From Odontesthes bonariensis (Eukaryota; Chordata; Actinopteri; Atheriniformes; Atherinopsidae), in NCBI RefSeq assembly GCF_027942865.1, contig NC_134515.1, forward strand, positions 28,649,949-28,713,948: 64,000 bases of DNA, in the 5' to 3' direction. The stretch's first letter is position 1. Each line of letters opens with the position of its first letter. Below, piece after piece: positions 26,711 to 38,492 of this stretch. Position numbers and translations under genes: made by a program. The notes under the pieces were generated by a model, which saw only the letters and a program-made list of their open reading frames with translations, was not told the origin of the DNA and ran no database searches.

Positions 26711-29440
26711 CTCAAACTGCTGTGATTCTCTTTGAAAGACCAAACAAAATTGCAGGAAAACTCTGGTTATTCTGCACCCCCCCTCTTCAGGCACACAGAA
26801 GCAAAAAAAATTGTTATATTCACTTTAATGGACTGTACGTGACATTTTTTTTACTCTGCTGCAGCCGGTAAATCAGTGTAGTAGTAAATCAGTGGGACAC
26901 TTTGATCTGTTTTGCAACTGCAATCTGTTCATTGTTAATATTTTCATTTCGAAGGGTCATAGATGCAAAAGAGTGCCATGACCTTTAAGGTACAATACTG
27001 CAATTACTTTATTTATTAAATAATTCGATGTGGGCGTAGTTACACTAGCGGCACTTAAATCCAGGACTTAGCCTGTGATCATTTGGATTATCGTGTGAAG
27101 ACTCGAGTAGTTTACTTGAATAGAAACTCAACCATCACCGTCCTAGTTCAGCATGTTAGGGGGTCAAAGGTGCGCTAATAAGCAATACATACGTGGTGCA
27201 GTCAAGGCTAATGGAAATGTTTGTCATAAGTTATAAATCAAAGACATATTGACAATCATTTATTCATTAATGTCTGTCTAATAGTTGTTGAGACATTTAA
27301 CATAAAAACTAGAGGTGTCACTTGGAGAAAGAGTTCTGGGCCAAGACCTGAGCTCTGTTGTAAGTTTAAAGAAAGTGACCCGGGTCTGCACTACCGTTGA
27401 CTGTGTTCTTCATCTGCTCACGCTCCACCTGTCTAACGAGTGTCGTGAAATTCAGCTTGGTAGTTTTTGTGTAATCTTGCTGACAGACAGACAGACAGAC
27501 AGCATTCCTCTATCTCACCTCTCACCTTAGAATCAAAGGGTTCAGCCTCATGAGGATGAAGGATGAACATTGAAAGGACGTTATTATGCATACTCATGAG
27601 AGCCGTGCACAGATGGACAAAGCCTGCAGGTCTAGGTGCAAGTCTTAGTCCAAATTCTACTTCTACTTTGTGCCAGTCATTAACGTCACTGAACTACAGA
27701 TTAGTATGTTAACTGATACGCTGCTAACCGGTCAACAGATAATCGACCGTCTTCTAGAACTAGATGAGTTCTATAAGTTAATTTACATTTTATGTAAACT
27801 TACATCCGCGGTAGAATGGAAGTGCAAACTTTATGTTGAGATACAAGGGTGTCCATGTTATTTATATATATCTCTATATATATTTTTAGAATCCAAATCG
27901 TACATATTCATTCCAGCAGTAAATTACCAAACGTATGTGATAATTCCTTAATTCAGGGGTTTTAGGAAAGACTTTTGGGCCCATATTCAGCTTTCACTTC
28001 TCACAGCTACTACTGCAACATCGCTGGAATTCATTTCTTGAATGAGTGGTTCGTGTGAGGTCACAGACGGTCACAACCTCACGTCTGAATATTTCAGATA
28101 CTCCTCAGACTCTCAGGGTTCACACCCACGCTGCCCGGCTCCCCCCTCTGTGATGCACTTTAATGCCTGAAGGGGTCAGTATAGCCCCCTTAAAATGACT
28201 CTTTCAGAGTGATTTATGGAGTCTCCCTCTCAGCAATGTGTTCTTCACAATGCAGAATGCACCTGAATCACAAGTTAAAAAAGAGCTGGGATGTGGGATC
28301 ACGAGCGGCCGTAAACGGATGCATCCTCACGCTTTTCTGATTTCACTGACTGATCTGGTGCTGAATTCTGTGTGTTGATGCCAACTGACTGTAAAAACCT
28401 GGAAGATGATGATGATGATGTTAATGTCTTTTCAGGGTTGCAAAATGAGCAGTAAAAACCTCAAGCCTCCTGTTCTTTCCTCCCTGTTGTGCTCACACCT
28501 CTTGATCCTTGCTGTGAGAGCCTGCTTGGGGATAACAAGACTCCCCGTGATGGTGTAATCTGCCAGTTTATGACCTTATATTCAGTGTGATCTCTCCTCT
28601 CTGCGCGTCTCTGATCTTGTGTCTTTTCGCTGTCATGCACCTTCAATGAATCTTACTGCCTCATTCATGTGTTTATTCAGCCATTCATGCTGCGCACAGT
28701 GAGATTAACACATCATAGAAGCTGTGAATGTGGTGTCAGCTTCACACCTTCAGTATCTGCTGCTCCTGCACGTGTGTTTTTGGGCTGTTTTTCCCTGTGA
28801 TAGTTCCTCGCCGAGCGGGTGACACTGTGATCACGGCTGTCACACGACACGCGCTGTATTCTTCAAGACAGCAGAAGACTTGCTCGCCCATGTGACTACT
28901 GCCTCAAGGTTAACCTGTTACCATGGAGACAAGCCGGCCAATGAAAATTCAGCAGATGGTTGCGATGTTGACTGCAAGCTTTTTGTTTTAAGGGGTGACC
29001 TATTTTTTTTCTTTTTTCCTCCTCCCCCCCTCCGCCCTCCACAGCTACTCAGACGCAGACCCCACTACTCTGGCACATGTGCACGTCCACATTCACAGAG
29101 ACGGGGGGGGGGACATGGGAAGGCTACTCACACAAACACACTTGTACTCCATGTGAAATAGGTTGTAAGGTTGTGCACAAAGGAAGCAAAGGACAAAGGA
29201 AGAGATCAGTGGCCTTATTTTTAAATGGATGAAAATACGACACATTTCTTTAATCATTTTCGTGCTACATCCCCTGGAAAATTAGCAATGGAGGTATGCA
29301 AAGGTTTGAAGGACTGAAGATACAAATATTCGGGCAGCTTTTAAGATCAAAAGAAAAAGCCATAACTCAAAAAAAAAAAAAAAGGCTCAGCAAATTCTGC
29401 TTTCGGTCCCCTTCAATAAGCGAGACTATGAGATAAAACA
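26711..29440. other. uckl1 3' region and intergenic DNA
   Basis: The uckl1 3' UTR starts here. Only a variant ATTAAA (27015-27020) is seen as a possible polyadenylation signal. The rest has a (GACA)n run at 27481-27502, a short (GAT)n run at about 28405-28420, and C/G runs near 29026-29110. No gene was found. The two genes flanking this region converge (uckl1 +, adaptor -). Confidence 0.5.
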
Positions 29441-29460
29441 TATTTCTTTTAAAGTGCCAC

Positions 29461-29466
29461 TTTATT
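29461..29466 (-). terminator. Likely polyadenylation signal of the lime1/pag1-like gene
   Basis: AATAAA on the minus strand, about 1.8 kb after the stop at 31274. It implies a long 3' UTR from 31273 to about 29440, with no other gene in between. Confidence 0.45.
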
Positions 29467-32077
29467 ACAAAAGTATAAACTTGACTGACATTTCATGAAT
29501 AGTAATCTTGATATAAAACATTACAATCTTTTGCACTTTAGCACTTAATTACACGCTTTTTGAGTACAAGACCCTGTAGTCTGAATAGCAAACACACAAC
29601 ATTAGCTGCCACATTTAACTTAGCAGGGCTTTCCAAGAACACACCGTAGCTTCATGGCTTCGAAAAAACAACAAACAGAATACACTGAAATTGACATTGC
29701 AGCTGTTTTGCAGTTTGTGTCACAATATAAGTCATTCCAAAACACAATTGAACATAATAGAAAAAGATAGATTTCTTGACACTGATGATATATTTATTAT
29801 TCTTTCTCTTTTGTCATGTACATACACATTGCATCAACATTACAGTATAATCACATTGTTTGCGGGGGGGTATTTGGTTGTGTGAAGTTGTCGTTATTGT
29901 CCAGGAATCGGATGTAATTTGTGTGCGCTTTCCTCGGGGCAATGCTTTGAAAACCGCTCTCTTCACATTTTTGCCATTTCTGCGATATTTTCAACACTGA
30001 TAACAGAGAGCGTGTTTGTCGATGGAGTGATGATGAGACATGATGTTTGCTAACACACATCAGTTCTACTGTAGCTTTCCACTCTGCACTATGATGAAAC
30101 CCAAGCAGATTCATATGACCACAAGGCAGGGACTATGTAGATGAACAATCCACAGATATGAGTGAGGACTGAGCAGACGAGGGGGGGGTTGAGTGGACTG
30201 TCTCCACCTTTAGGACTCGAGCGGTTCTCTCTTTGTTTCATCTGTACTGTGTATGTCGCAGAAGAGAAAATGAATCCTCTCAGCTCTCAGAGTCCCACCG
30301 AGCCACAGGACATCCTTAATCTAACTGGCTTTGAGCTCTACAGAGAAATAAAGCAACACACTAAAACAAAAATAAACAACCAACGACAAAAGAAAAGAAA
30401 AACATTCATATAGAGGTACCACATGACAGTGCTTGATTTTTAAATTATTATTTTTTAAGATTTTTTTTAAGATTTTTTTTATTTTCCCCACTTTTTTAGG
30501 CATGCAACTTGTAGCAGGCAAAGTGCAGAAACAGGATCAACAAAGTAAAACACTTCATTTACAGACGGCAGTGGAGACAGTGTTCAGTCCACATCGAGGT
30601 GAAACCAACATGACGGAGGGAAGTATCTGATCGGCTTTGTAATGTGGAAATGGTCTAAATCAGTCGAAACTTTTAGGAGGAATGCAAAATCTGTGCAACT
30701 TTTGTTATAATACTCTCATAATTGTTTCTCTTGGTCCCTGAGCTTTCAAGTATTTTGATTAAGTAATTCATTCCTTTGACTCGTTTAAATTCCGTCCTGA
30801 ATCCCATCTTATCAAACGCAGGGAAGGCCTGTTCACAACAGACTAAGTGCTACCAAAATTTTTCACACTGTGCCTTTTTCCCCAATTAGAGGTCCTGCTT
30901 GGACCAGATATAGAACTATTTTTACCCGCAAGAATTGAGGAAGAATTTAGGCTTTAACTTTATTGTGCTTTGCACATATGAATCAGTAAAACAGAAGTGC
31001 TACTGTTACCAACAGATTGCTCTGCAATGGTCTTGTGCTCATTTATTATTCACTACCTTTGGATTTCTTATACGGACTTTGTATTCAGCCCAGGTCATAA
31101 CGGATCAACATTAATACCCCAAGGCCTCTGGAGCCTATGAAAGGCTTGATGTTATGACTTGAATGTAAACAGTATGTATGGGTGAGCATGACAGGGGCCC
31201 AGCCGTCACTCCTTGTGGTGTAAGCTCAGCTCCTTGTGTTGGAAGGAAAGGGGGTCACAGTGCAGCCGCCGCCTCAGAGCCCTGTTACGTACATCTCCAT
31301 GCCGTCATTGAAAGTGAAGATGGTGGTGGTGCTGGAGGTGGCGGAGCCCTGCTTCAGGTCGCCAATGCTCTCGTACAGGTTCTCCCCTGGCAACAGCAAG
31401 GCTTTGGCGGGCAGGTGCTGCAACTTCGGAGTCTGCTGCGTCGGCGGTGGTGGAGGGGGATGCTGCTGCTGCAAGGGCTGCTGGGCTTTCTTCCTCCTCG
31501 GCCGCAAGGTGGCGCACGTGTTGGGGGGCCTCTCTCGCTTCCATGCGCCACCACCCTCCACGTTTTCATAGGCCGGATCACACTCCTCAGTCCCAATGGA
31601 CTCGTAGCAGTGGTCATCGAGGGGCCCTCCGACTGCTTTGCCCTCTTGAGGGGCCCATGTCTGGGGTTTGACCACTACACTAAACCCCCCGTCTCGGTCT
31701 CGGTCCCGGTCACCTCGACCTAAGGTCCGGAAGCCAAGGTTGGCTGGGGGAGACCCCGGCACAGCTCTCTTCTTCTTCCCAGGTTTGCACACTTTAGAGT
31801 ACATCTCGGCAACCTGCGAGCACAGCAAACATTTAGAGGTTATCTGCTGTAAAAAGAGACTTTAAAGGATCAATTCAACAACTGCATCTGTCATGGATCT
31901 ACAGCTAGCAGCTGGTTAGCTTAGCTTGGACTGGGGGGAAAAAACATCTTACCTGGTTACCTTCAAGTAACCAAATCATCCTACAAGCACCTTTAAATTA
32001 CTGTAAAAAAAACATGTTGTATGTTGCTTTTTAAATATGCGTAAAAGGCAAAATGGCAAGATTTATCTAATTTTGCA

Positions 32078-32110
32078 ACAGGCATGGTACACCCTGGATA
32101 GGTCGCCAGC
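32078..32110 (-). repeat. SINE fragment (middle part)
   Basis: The block GGTACACCCTGGATAGGTCG, then CCAGCCCAG, corresponds in reverse to the segment of the SINE at 62706-63065 that reads CTGGCGGCCTGTCCAGGGTG. It is a short, diverged copy within an intron of the adaptor gene. Confidence 0.5.
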
Positions 32111-32559
32111 CCAGAAAACGATAATATCTGATGGAATTCAACATCACATCAGAATAACAAAGACTGGCAAAGTGATGTACAGATGGCAGATGGAAATAAA
32201 AGATTCACTTCAACATTGGATCTCCCTCAGATTTGAACCTCACACTTTTATCTGAACAAGTCTATAGTATGTTCACTGGACTGATTAAGAGTTTCTTGAC
32301 CACAATTAGAAAAAAAGGATGCAGAATCTCATGAAAAGAGTCATGTTTACGTTGTAAACAGTGCGGCTAGTAGAATCATTTTTAGAACTTTGAATTGTGA
32401 ATAAATTAGAAAAGTTACCGTGTTAAACAAGTGTTATCTTAACTTTGACCAGGGGTGTCAAAAAAAAATGCATTAAGCTGTATGAATGATGCTCTATGAA
32501 TTGTGCGACCTCTTTGGAGTGAATCAATTTAATAGTATTAAAACTTTAATGAAGAGATT

Positions 32560-32590
32560 AGTCACGCATACACACACACACACACACACT
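32560..32590. repeat. (CA)n microsatellite
   Basis: About ten CA units lie in the adaptor intron 5 side, just downstream of the 32673-32810 exon. Confidence 0.8.
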
Positions 32591-34119
32591 ACGGATGCTG
32601 TTAAAAGGGAACCTTAGAAGCAAAGAGCTTCAACAAACAGTTTAATGCACATGCTGATGATTTTTCACTCACCACAGCTGCAGACGGTTGTATATTCTCC
32701 ACTGTGTGAGCACCTAGCGGCACCAGGGCTTTATTTTGGAGCGTGAGCATCTCTTCGTCCTCTGGAGGCTTCCAGATGTACTGCTCTCCATTGCCCATGA
32801 ACATCACTTCCTATCAATGAAGCAACAAATCACATTTTGGACAAACTGATCACATGTTCTGTGCATCTGTGAATGTTAAACAAAATCAATTTTTTAAAAA
32901 GTCATAACAAGACTCAAACTACACAGCAAACTAACCACTTTCAACTAAACCTGTAGTGTTTGAAACGTGCAAGATGGATTTCATATAGCACTGAGTAGAT
33001 TGTCCCTGAAAGGTGGAGCCTGTGAGAATGCAGGTGCTTTTATTGTGGATGACTCCATTTCAACACGTTGCATCATCCACGTGAAAATCGGCAGTGAACA
33101 GACCTGCGAGCAAACTGCTTACACATGTAAGGCTCTGAACTCTTCATGTTGCTGAACTCGGGTCACAGCAAATACTTTGACCTCGTTGACCTGAAACAGG
33201 GGAGCAAACGGTCTCCCTCTGTCACCCAGAGGGGAGCAGGGAGCCGTGCACCTACAGTAAAAACAGACAGTCTACTCTCCTGCTGCTGCCAACATATGGA
33301 GGAGGCCACACTGCCGGGAGCAGAAACACCCCACTAACACCGGGAACTCTCTGACAAATAAAATAGATTTCTGCAGAAGTGTCGGCATATCAGAACACCA
33401 GGAACAGGACAGTCGAGTGCGGAGGAAACTGCAACGCTGGCTCAATTACAGCCTTGCACATCCTCTGCTGCATCAACAGGAAACCTCACAGAAATGCTCT
33501 CCAGATACTGATCACCACAACTCGACCGTTAACAACGCATTTACTGAATGTGTAACGCGAGTGCTGATAATACAATGACATATTTCAAATATTTCCTTAC
33601 ACGTGTCAAAACAAAAACTGACACGCTTTCATACATGTCACTCACTCACTGTGTGTCTGTAAGACTGATGTGCACAAGGCTTCTACTCAGTCTCGCCCTG
33701 CTTTGAATGAGCTCATCTTCTGCTCCACTCAGACCTCTGGAGAACCACTAACAACCCAACTAAGCGGTTAACTCCCTCTCCCCCTCAAGCTATCACTTCC
33801 TCGCTTCTTTCCAGACCATAAAACAGACCACTAAGGTACTTCTGTCGAGTCTTAATGCCGTTCATCTAAACCTCGATTGAATTTCTCTTTTTATTTCATC
33901 AATCGACACAAACAACACTCAAAATGACACATTTGAAAAAAAAAAGTTTCAGTTATGCTACATTTCAGAATCGAAAGACTAAAATATCCCATATTATATA
34001 TAAAATATCCCGTATTTAGAATCCTTTTTTTGTAACGCTCACAACTGAACTGTGGTGCTTCGTACTTCTTTCAGCAGTCCTTGAAATGCTGTTGCTACTT
34101 GAAAGTTGTCCATCTGTGC

Positions 34120-34860
34120 CTAACTGAATTCACTGGGCATAACTAAGAAGGGACACGCCTGTTTATAAAAGGTATTGATGGTGTATATCTGAGTGAACAC
34201 AGAACCATGGTTGGCACAGATCTGGGTGAAGGACAGGATCAAATTTTTTGCAGCCATTAAAAAGGCACTGTTGCATAAATCATTCTAAAATGGAACCAAA
34301 GAAAAAAACACAAGTGCAGCACTGCACCAATTAAGCTTCTACTGTAGAGTGGAAAGACAGAAGCCATTCCTCACTAAAAATGAACATGAAATCCTGCTGG
34401 AAGTTTGGCAAATGACTCTCAGAATTAAAGAGGCCAAATCCTCTGATCAGATGAGACAAAAACAGAACTATTTGGCCATGATTACCAAGCGTCATGTGAG
34501 GAGAATACCAGAAACTGAGCATAACCTTATAATACCATCCCTACAGACAAACATAGTGATAGCAGCATCATTCAGTGGGGATATGTTTCCACTAGATGAG
34601 CTAAGAGGAAAGTTAGGATAGAGAGAAGACTAATGTAAACCAAAAAGCTTTTCCAGATTGTTCAGTATCTCAGACATTGGGGAAAAGTGTTCCTTTTTAT
34701 AAGACAATGACTTGAATAACTCAAAGAAAACACATAGGAGTGGCTCAAACTCCCAAACGAAAGGTGTGCCCAGCGTGTAGGATCATTCACAAGAGAACCT
34801 GAGACTGCCGTAGCTTACAAGTTCAAATTAAAATCTACATGACAAGCTCACCATTTGAAG
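34120..34860 (+). mobile_element. Old Tc1-like transposon remnant
   Basis: Within adaptor intron 4, the sequence around 34318-34510 matches the Tc1 transposase middle: CACCAATTAAGCTTCTACTG, then a GTGGAAAGACAGAAGCCATT block, a CTCTGATCAGATGAGACAAA block (the segment before the first catalytic aspartate) and CCAAGCGTCATGTGAGGAG. Stops and indels prevent a full frame (34349-34621 is the longest piece). Boundaries are approximate. Confidence 0.65.
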
Positions 34861-37548
34861 GGTGCAAAATATTTCTCATTTTGAAACAAAGGAGATATAA
34901 AACAAAAGAAAACCAAATTGAAAATGTTGCCTGCACAAGTATTATCCTTAAGAAGTTTCCTTTATTTAGCATCACTCCATCATTCCCTCAATTCTGACAA
35001 ATTTCCTAGGCTCCCCAGAAGTCCCATAGTCCCACAGCATGACCCTGCCATCACCATACTGTGGACACTTTTGCAAAGCACAGTGAGTTACGGTCTAAAT
35101 CCTTATGGAAATGGGATATGTCACATCTGTTATACATGTTTTTCTTCGATTAATAGATAATGCATAACACACATTTGCATTGCCATGGCGCTGCATTATA
35201 TTTAGCTTGAGGCAGAAGAAGATTAACTGAATCCAATTTTAGATGAGGGTTCAAAAAATGGATTCAAGATAAGTCTATAGAAACTTTTGCACTATAGCTG
35301 TGCTGATATGATACAAGTTTTTAAATGATCCTTTTGTTTAAGAACAATTACAGTGCATGTGGCTGCAGGGGACTTTTCCTACATTTCATACTCAATCTCT
35401 GTCATCTCGTTTCCCCTCTGATTCTGTCATACCAGTCTTTGCAGGCTAAAAATTCACAAATCATGAATAAATTCACAAATTCCACAGATTATGTGGAATA
35501 CCCATGTGAATGCATTCTTGGAGTTACACGTATTCACAGAAAAAGCCTGCTTTGTGCATGTTTTTAAAGGAATAGTTTGAGGAAGTTTGGGAAATTTTAC
35601 TCAAATAAGATAAGATAAGATTGCCACTCATTTCTCAAGCGAAGTGTTACCTTAGCATTCAGAGAGTGGAGACATTGACATTGGCAACCAGGGAACAAAA
35701 ACATTTTGTGTAAAATGGTTTTGTCTTCTCCCAAGAGTACACAGACTCTTTGAGTATTCATGGAGCGTTACTTTTGTTAAACTTGGACATGTTATTCCCT
35801 CTTCTTCAGACTTTCGGTTACTGTATATACAAAGACGTGTGCCCTTCAAAATGCTTTGCAGCCTTAGGTTCTGAACAGATGTGGTGATTATCAAACAGCA
35901 CCTGACCGCAGTTTGGAGCCGCATCAAAGGGTCTGAGGATATGTAAATGAAGAATCTCACCTTCCTAGTTTAACTGAGTATGCACGAAAATGAAAACATG
36001 TTTTGTAAGCTTGTGAGGAAATGTCACGTATGCAGAAAGTGAAGAGGTCTCAGCAAGCCTGTCAAAAGCATTCCTGTCGGATTAGAGATACAAATTTTGA
36101 AAAAAAGTGTAACTTTACCAACCTTTGGAAATGACGGGACGTTAAAGGCCTCAACGTTTCTGCGGGGCAACTTTGTGCTGTGGGGGTGTGGCGGAGGAGG
36201 GGCTGGATGTGACGGCGGGGCGTGTCGTGGAGGTGGCGCCGGCGGTTCCACCATATCCGTCCCACTGTCCCTCTTCTGAGGCGCCTTGTCGGCCTTCCTC
36301 AGCTTCCTGACGCAGGCGTACTCTGCTGTCTCCGGAGGGTGAGAGGGAGACATGACCTGGGCCTCGGGTTCAGGTAGCCCTCCTTCCACATCCCCGTCTG
36401 GATCTGGTGGTGCCGGGGTGTTGGCAGGGACGGCTGGAGGCGCCGGAGTGTCCGTCTGCCCGGCCCTGCCTACCATGGCGTAGAGGGCATCGTCAGTACG
36501 TGTAGTAGAGGAGCGTTGGCCCACTTCAGAGTAAGTGTGCTCGCCTTCCTCTCCAGTCCCAGAGGGGATCTGGGGAAGCTGCCTGCCTTAAGAACGAAGG
36601 TCAGAGTTAGACCAGCGGCTGGGAAGCAGCAGAAGGTCCATGTTGGCTGGACCTTTCTTTTTAGGTACCTCTGCAAGACACATACAGCCCGTACCACCGA
36701 TACCCTCCGCAAAACAGAACTCACATCCTTTACGTTTTCGCCTTATGTAGTAAATGATTGCACAATAATTGTGAACTTGAATAAATCTCTCACTTAAAAA
36801 ATCTGAACCAGGCAGTAAACTGGGAACTGACATAGATCTTTGAGAATATGCATCCAAATTGGCTTCATACCACTCCAGTGGAAGCAGGACAAGTATGAAG
36901 CAGGACATATGTTTATATCTCTTCAAAACCTCTCGGGCTACTGTCACAGTGCCCACAAATGCAGTTCCCTGTTGACACTCAGCGATGGAGCTCCAGGATT
37001 TGTCTTGGCTCTCTGATTTGTCTTTGAGAGAGAGAGAGATGCACGTTCAAAAATCCGCACTGAAAATCCTTGTGAAATAAGGCTGAATTGTAAATGCGAT
37101 GTGAATTCTGTTTTAGGGGTCAATTTCTCCTTTTATATGTCGTAAAACTGAATGGCAGAGAGGATTTAGAGTGAATTTACGGTCCGATCAGCTGCACGGG
37201 AAAGGTGTAGAGTGAAAACCTTCAGCTTCCAGCTCATTTGATTGTCGTGCTTTCAGACACAATGATAGTTTAAGTGCTCCAGATGTTTTTGGAGAAAAGT
37301 TTTTAACCTGTCTAACTCGGATATTATGTGGTCACGCAGCTAAAAACAAGACCTTGTAGCTCCTGAACAGTTGACACTTAAATGATGCAGAGTTCTCCTG
37401 TGGCAGTGGGAAACCACTTACAGAGCACAGGTCAGGAGTTTTATGTGAAATATGTACTCACTTTTGCCATTGCAGTTCATCTTGTTCATCTCAGTGTCTG
37501 ATTTACTGATGGAGCGCAGCTTGGACTGCCTGAGTATACCCTGACAAC

Positions 37549-37556
37549 ACACACAG

Positions 37557-37605
<49 letters not shown>
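37549..37605. repeat. (CA)n microsatellite
   Basis: A run of about 25 CA units, directly upstream (minus strand) of the adaptor exon at 37540-37462 and within a few bases of its splice acceptor. Confidence 0.9.
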
Positions 37606-38399
37606 CGCACAGGAGCAGTTAAGCAGTAATTAAGACTGAAGAGGTGTCCTCTGCATGATATTGTTCCCTGGTGAACTGAGTGGCTTTAGCCACCTCTGCT
37701 GCAATACAAACACAACATTGAGAAGCATGTTGCCTGATACCTACCATGTCCATAAGACGGTGTTTTCCACCCTCGCCGGGGACATTGTGTGTCTTCCCCT
37801 TCCTGTGATAAACACAACAGCTCTGTCATATACCATCGAATTCTGATGCATTTCTTAGTGTGCGCAGAGTCTCTGTGTGAGTCACTGTCCATGTGTGGCT
37901 GAGTCATCTTTATGACTGTGCATATGAGAGAAAGAGGTTCCAGTGTGCACCTACCAGTCTTGGAGAGTAACTAAGTACATTTAGTCAAGTAGTGTAATAT
38001 ATTTTTGAAGTCACCTACCATTTCAGGTTTTTTTTTTCATTTTGTGCCAATTCACAACAAAAAGAAATGGTAGCTATCGTTCTAAGTTCCTTACTTCTCA
38101 GATAAATATCTTCTTCGAACAAGTTTCCTTATCACCACAAATTTGAATGACAGAAGTTTTTTTTCTTTTCTTTTTTATCCTCCATTAATCACCTCATGAC
38201 TAGGGTCGGTAATCATTTGAATGTTATCATTTCCAGTTTGTATTCTGATATTTCTTATCAATCCGATTTCAATTCATTCTTAGTTACAATTCCAAAAATC
38301 CGGTCTAATTTTCAAAACTATGTCTCTATGTCCTCGTAGAGTTATCCTTGCAGCCTACTGATATTGCCGGATACCTGATTGATACCTGATACCTGATTG

Positions 38400-38492
38400 A
38401 AATTTAAATTCAAAAATAAAATTTTTGAATTTCCCCCATTGGGGGATGAATAAAGTATTTTTCTATTCTATTCTATTCTATTCTATTCTACT
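38400..38492. repeat. LINE/SINE-tail repeat with (TTCTA)n microsatellite
   Basis: GAATTTCCCCCATTGGGGGA, then TGAATAAAGTATTTTTCTATTC and four further TTCTA units. The same sequence occurs in reverse orientation at 53955-54015. It is a dispersed repeat whose end is a pentanucleotide tail. Confidence 0.7.

Noticed and set aside
31178-31865. Plus-strand frames of up to 181 residues
   Set aside because: They lie opposite the last exon of the adaptor gene. Its GC-rich, proline-rich coding sequence opens antisense frames by chance.
36582-36670. An intron removing the in-frame TAA
   Set aside because: Possible donors at about 36653 and 36613 with the acceptor at 36583 give introns of roughly 30-75 bp and break the phase.
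36470-36797. Plus- and minus-strand frames opposite or beside the adaptor exon
   Set aside because: They are shadows of the 36670-36123 exon in other frames.
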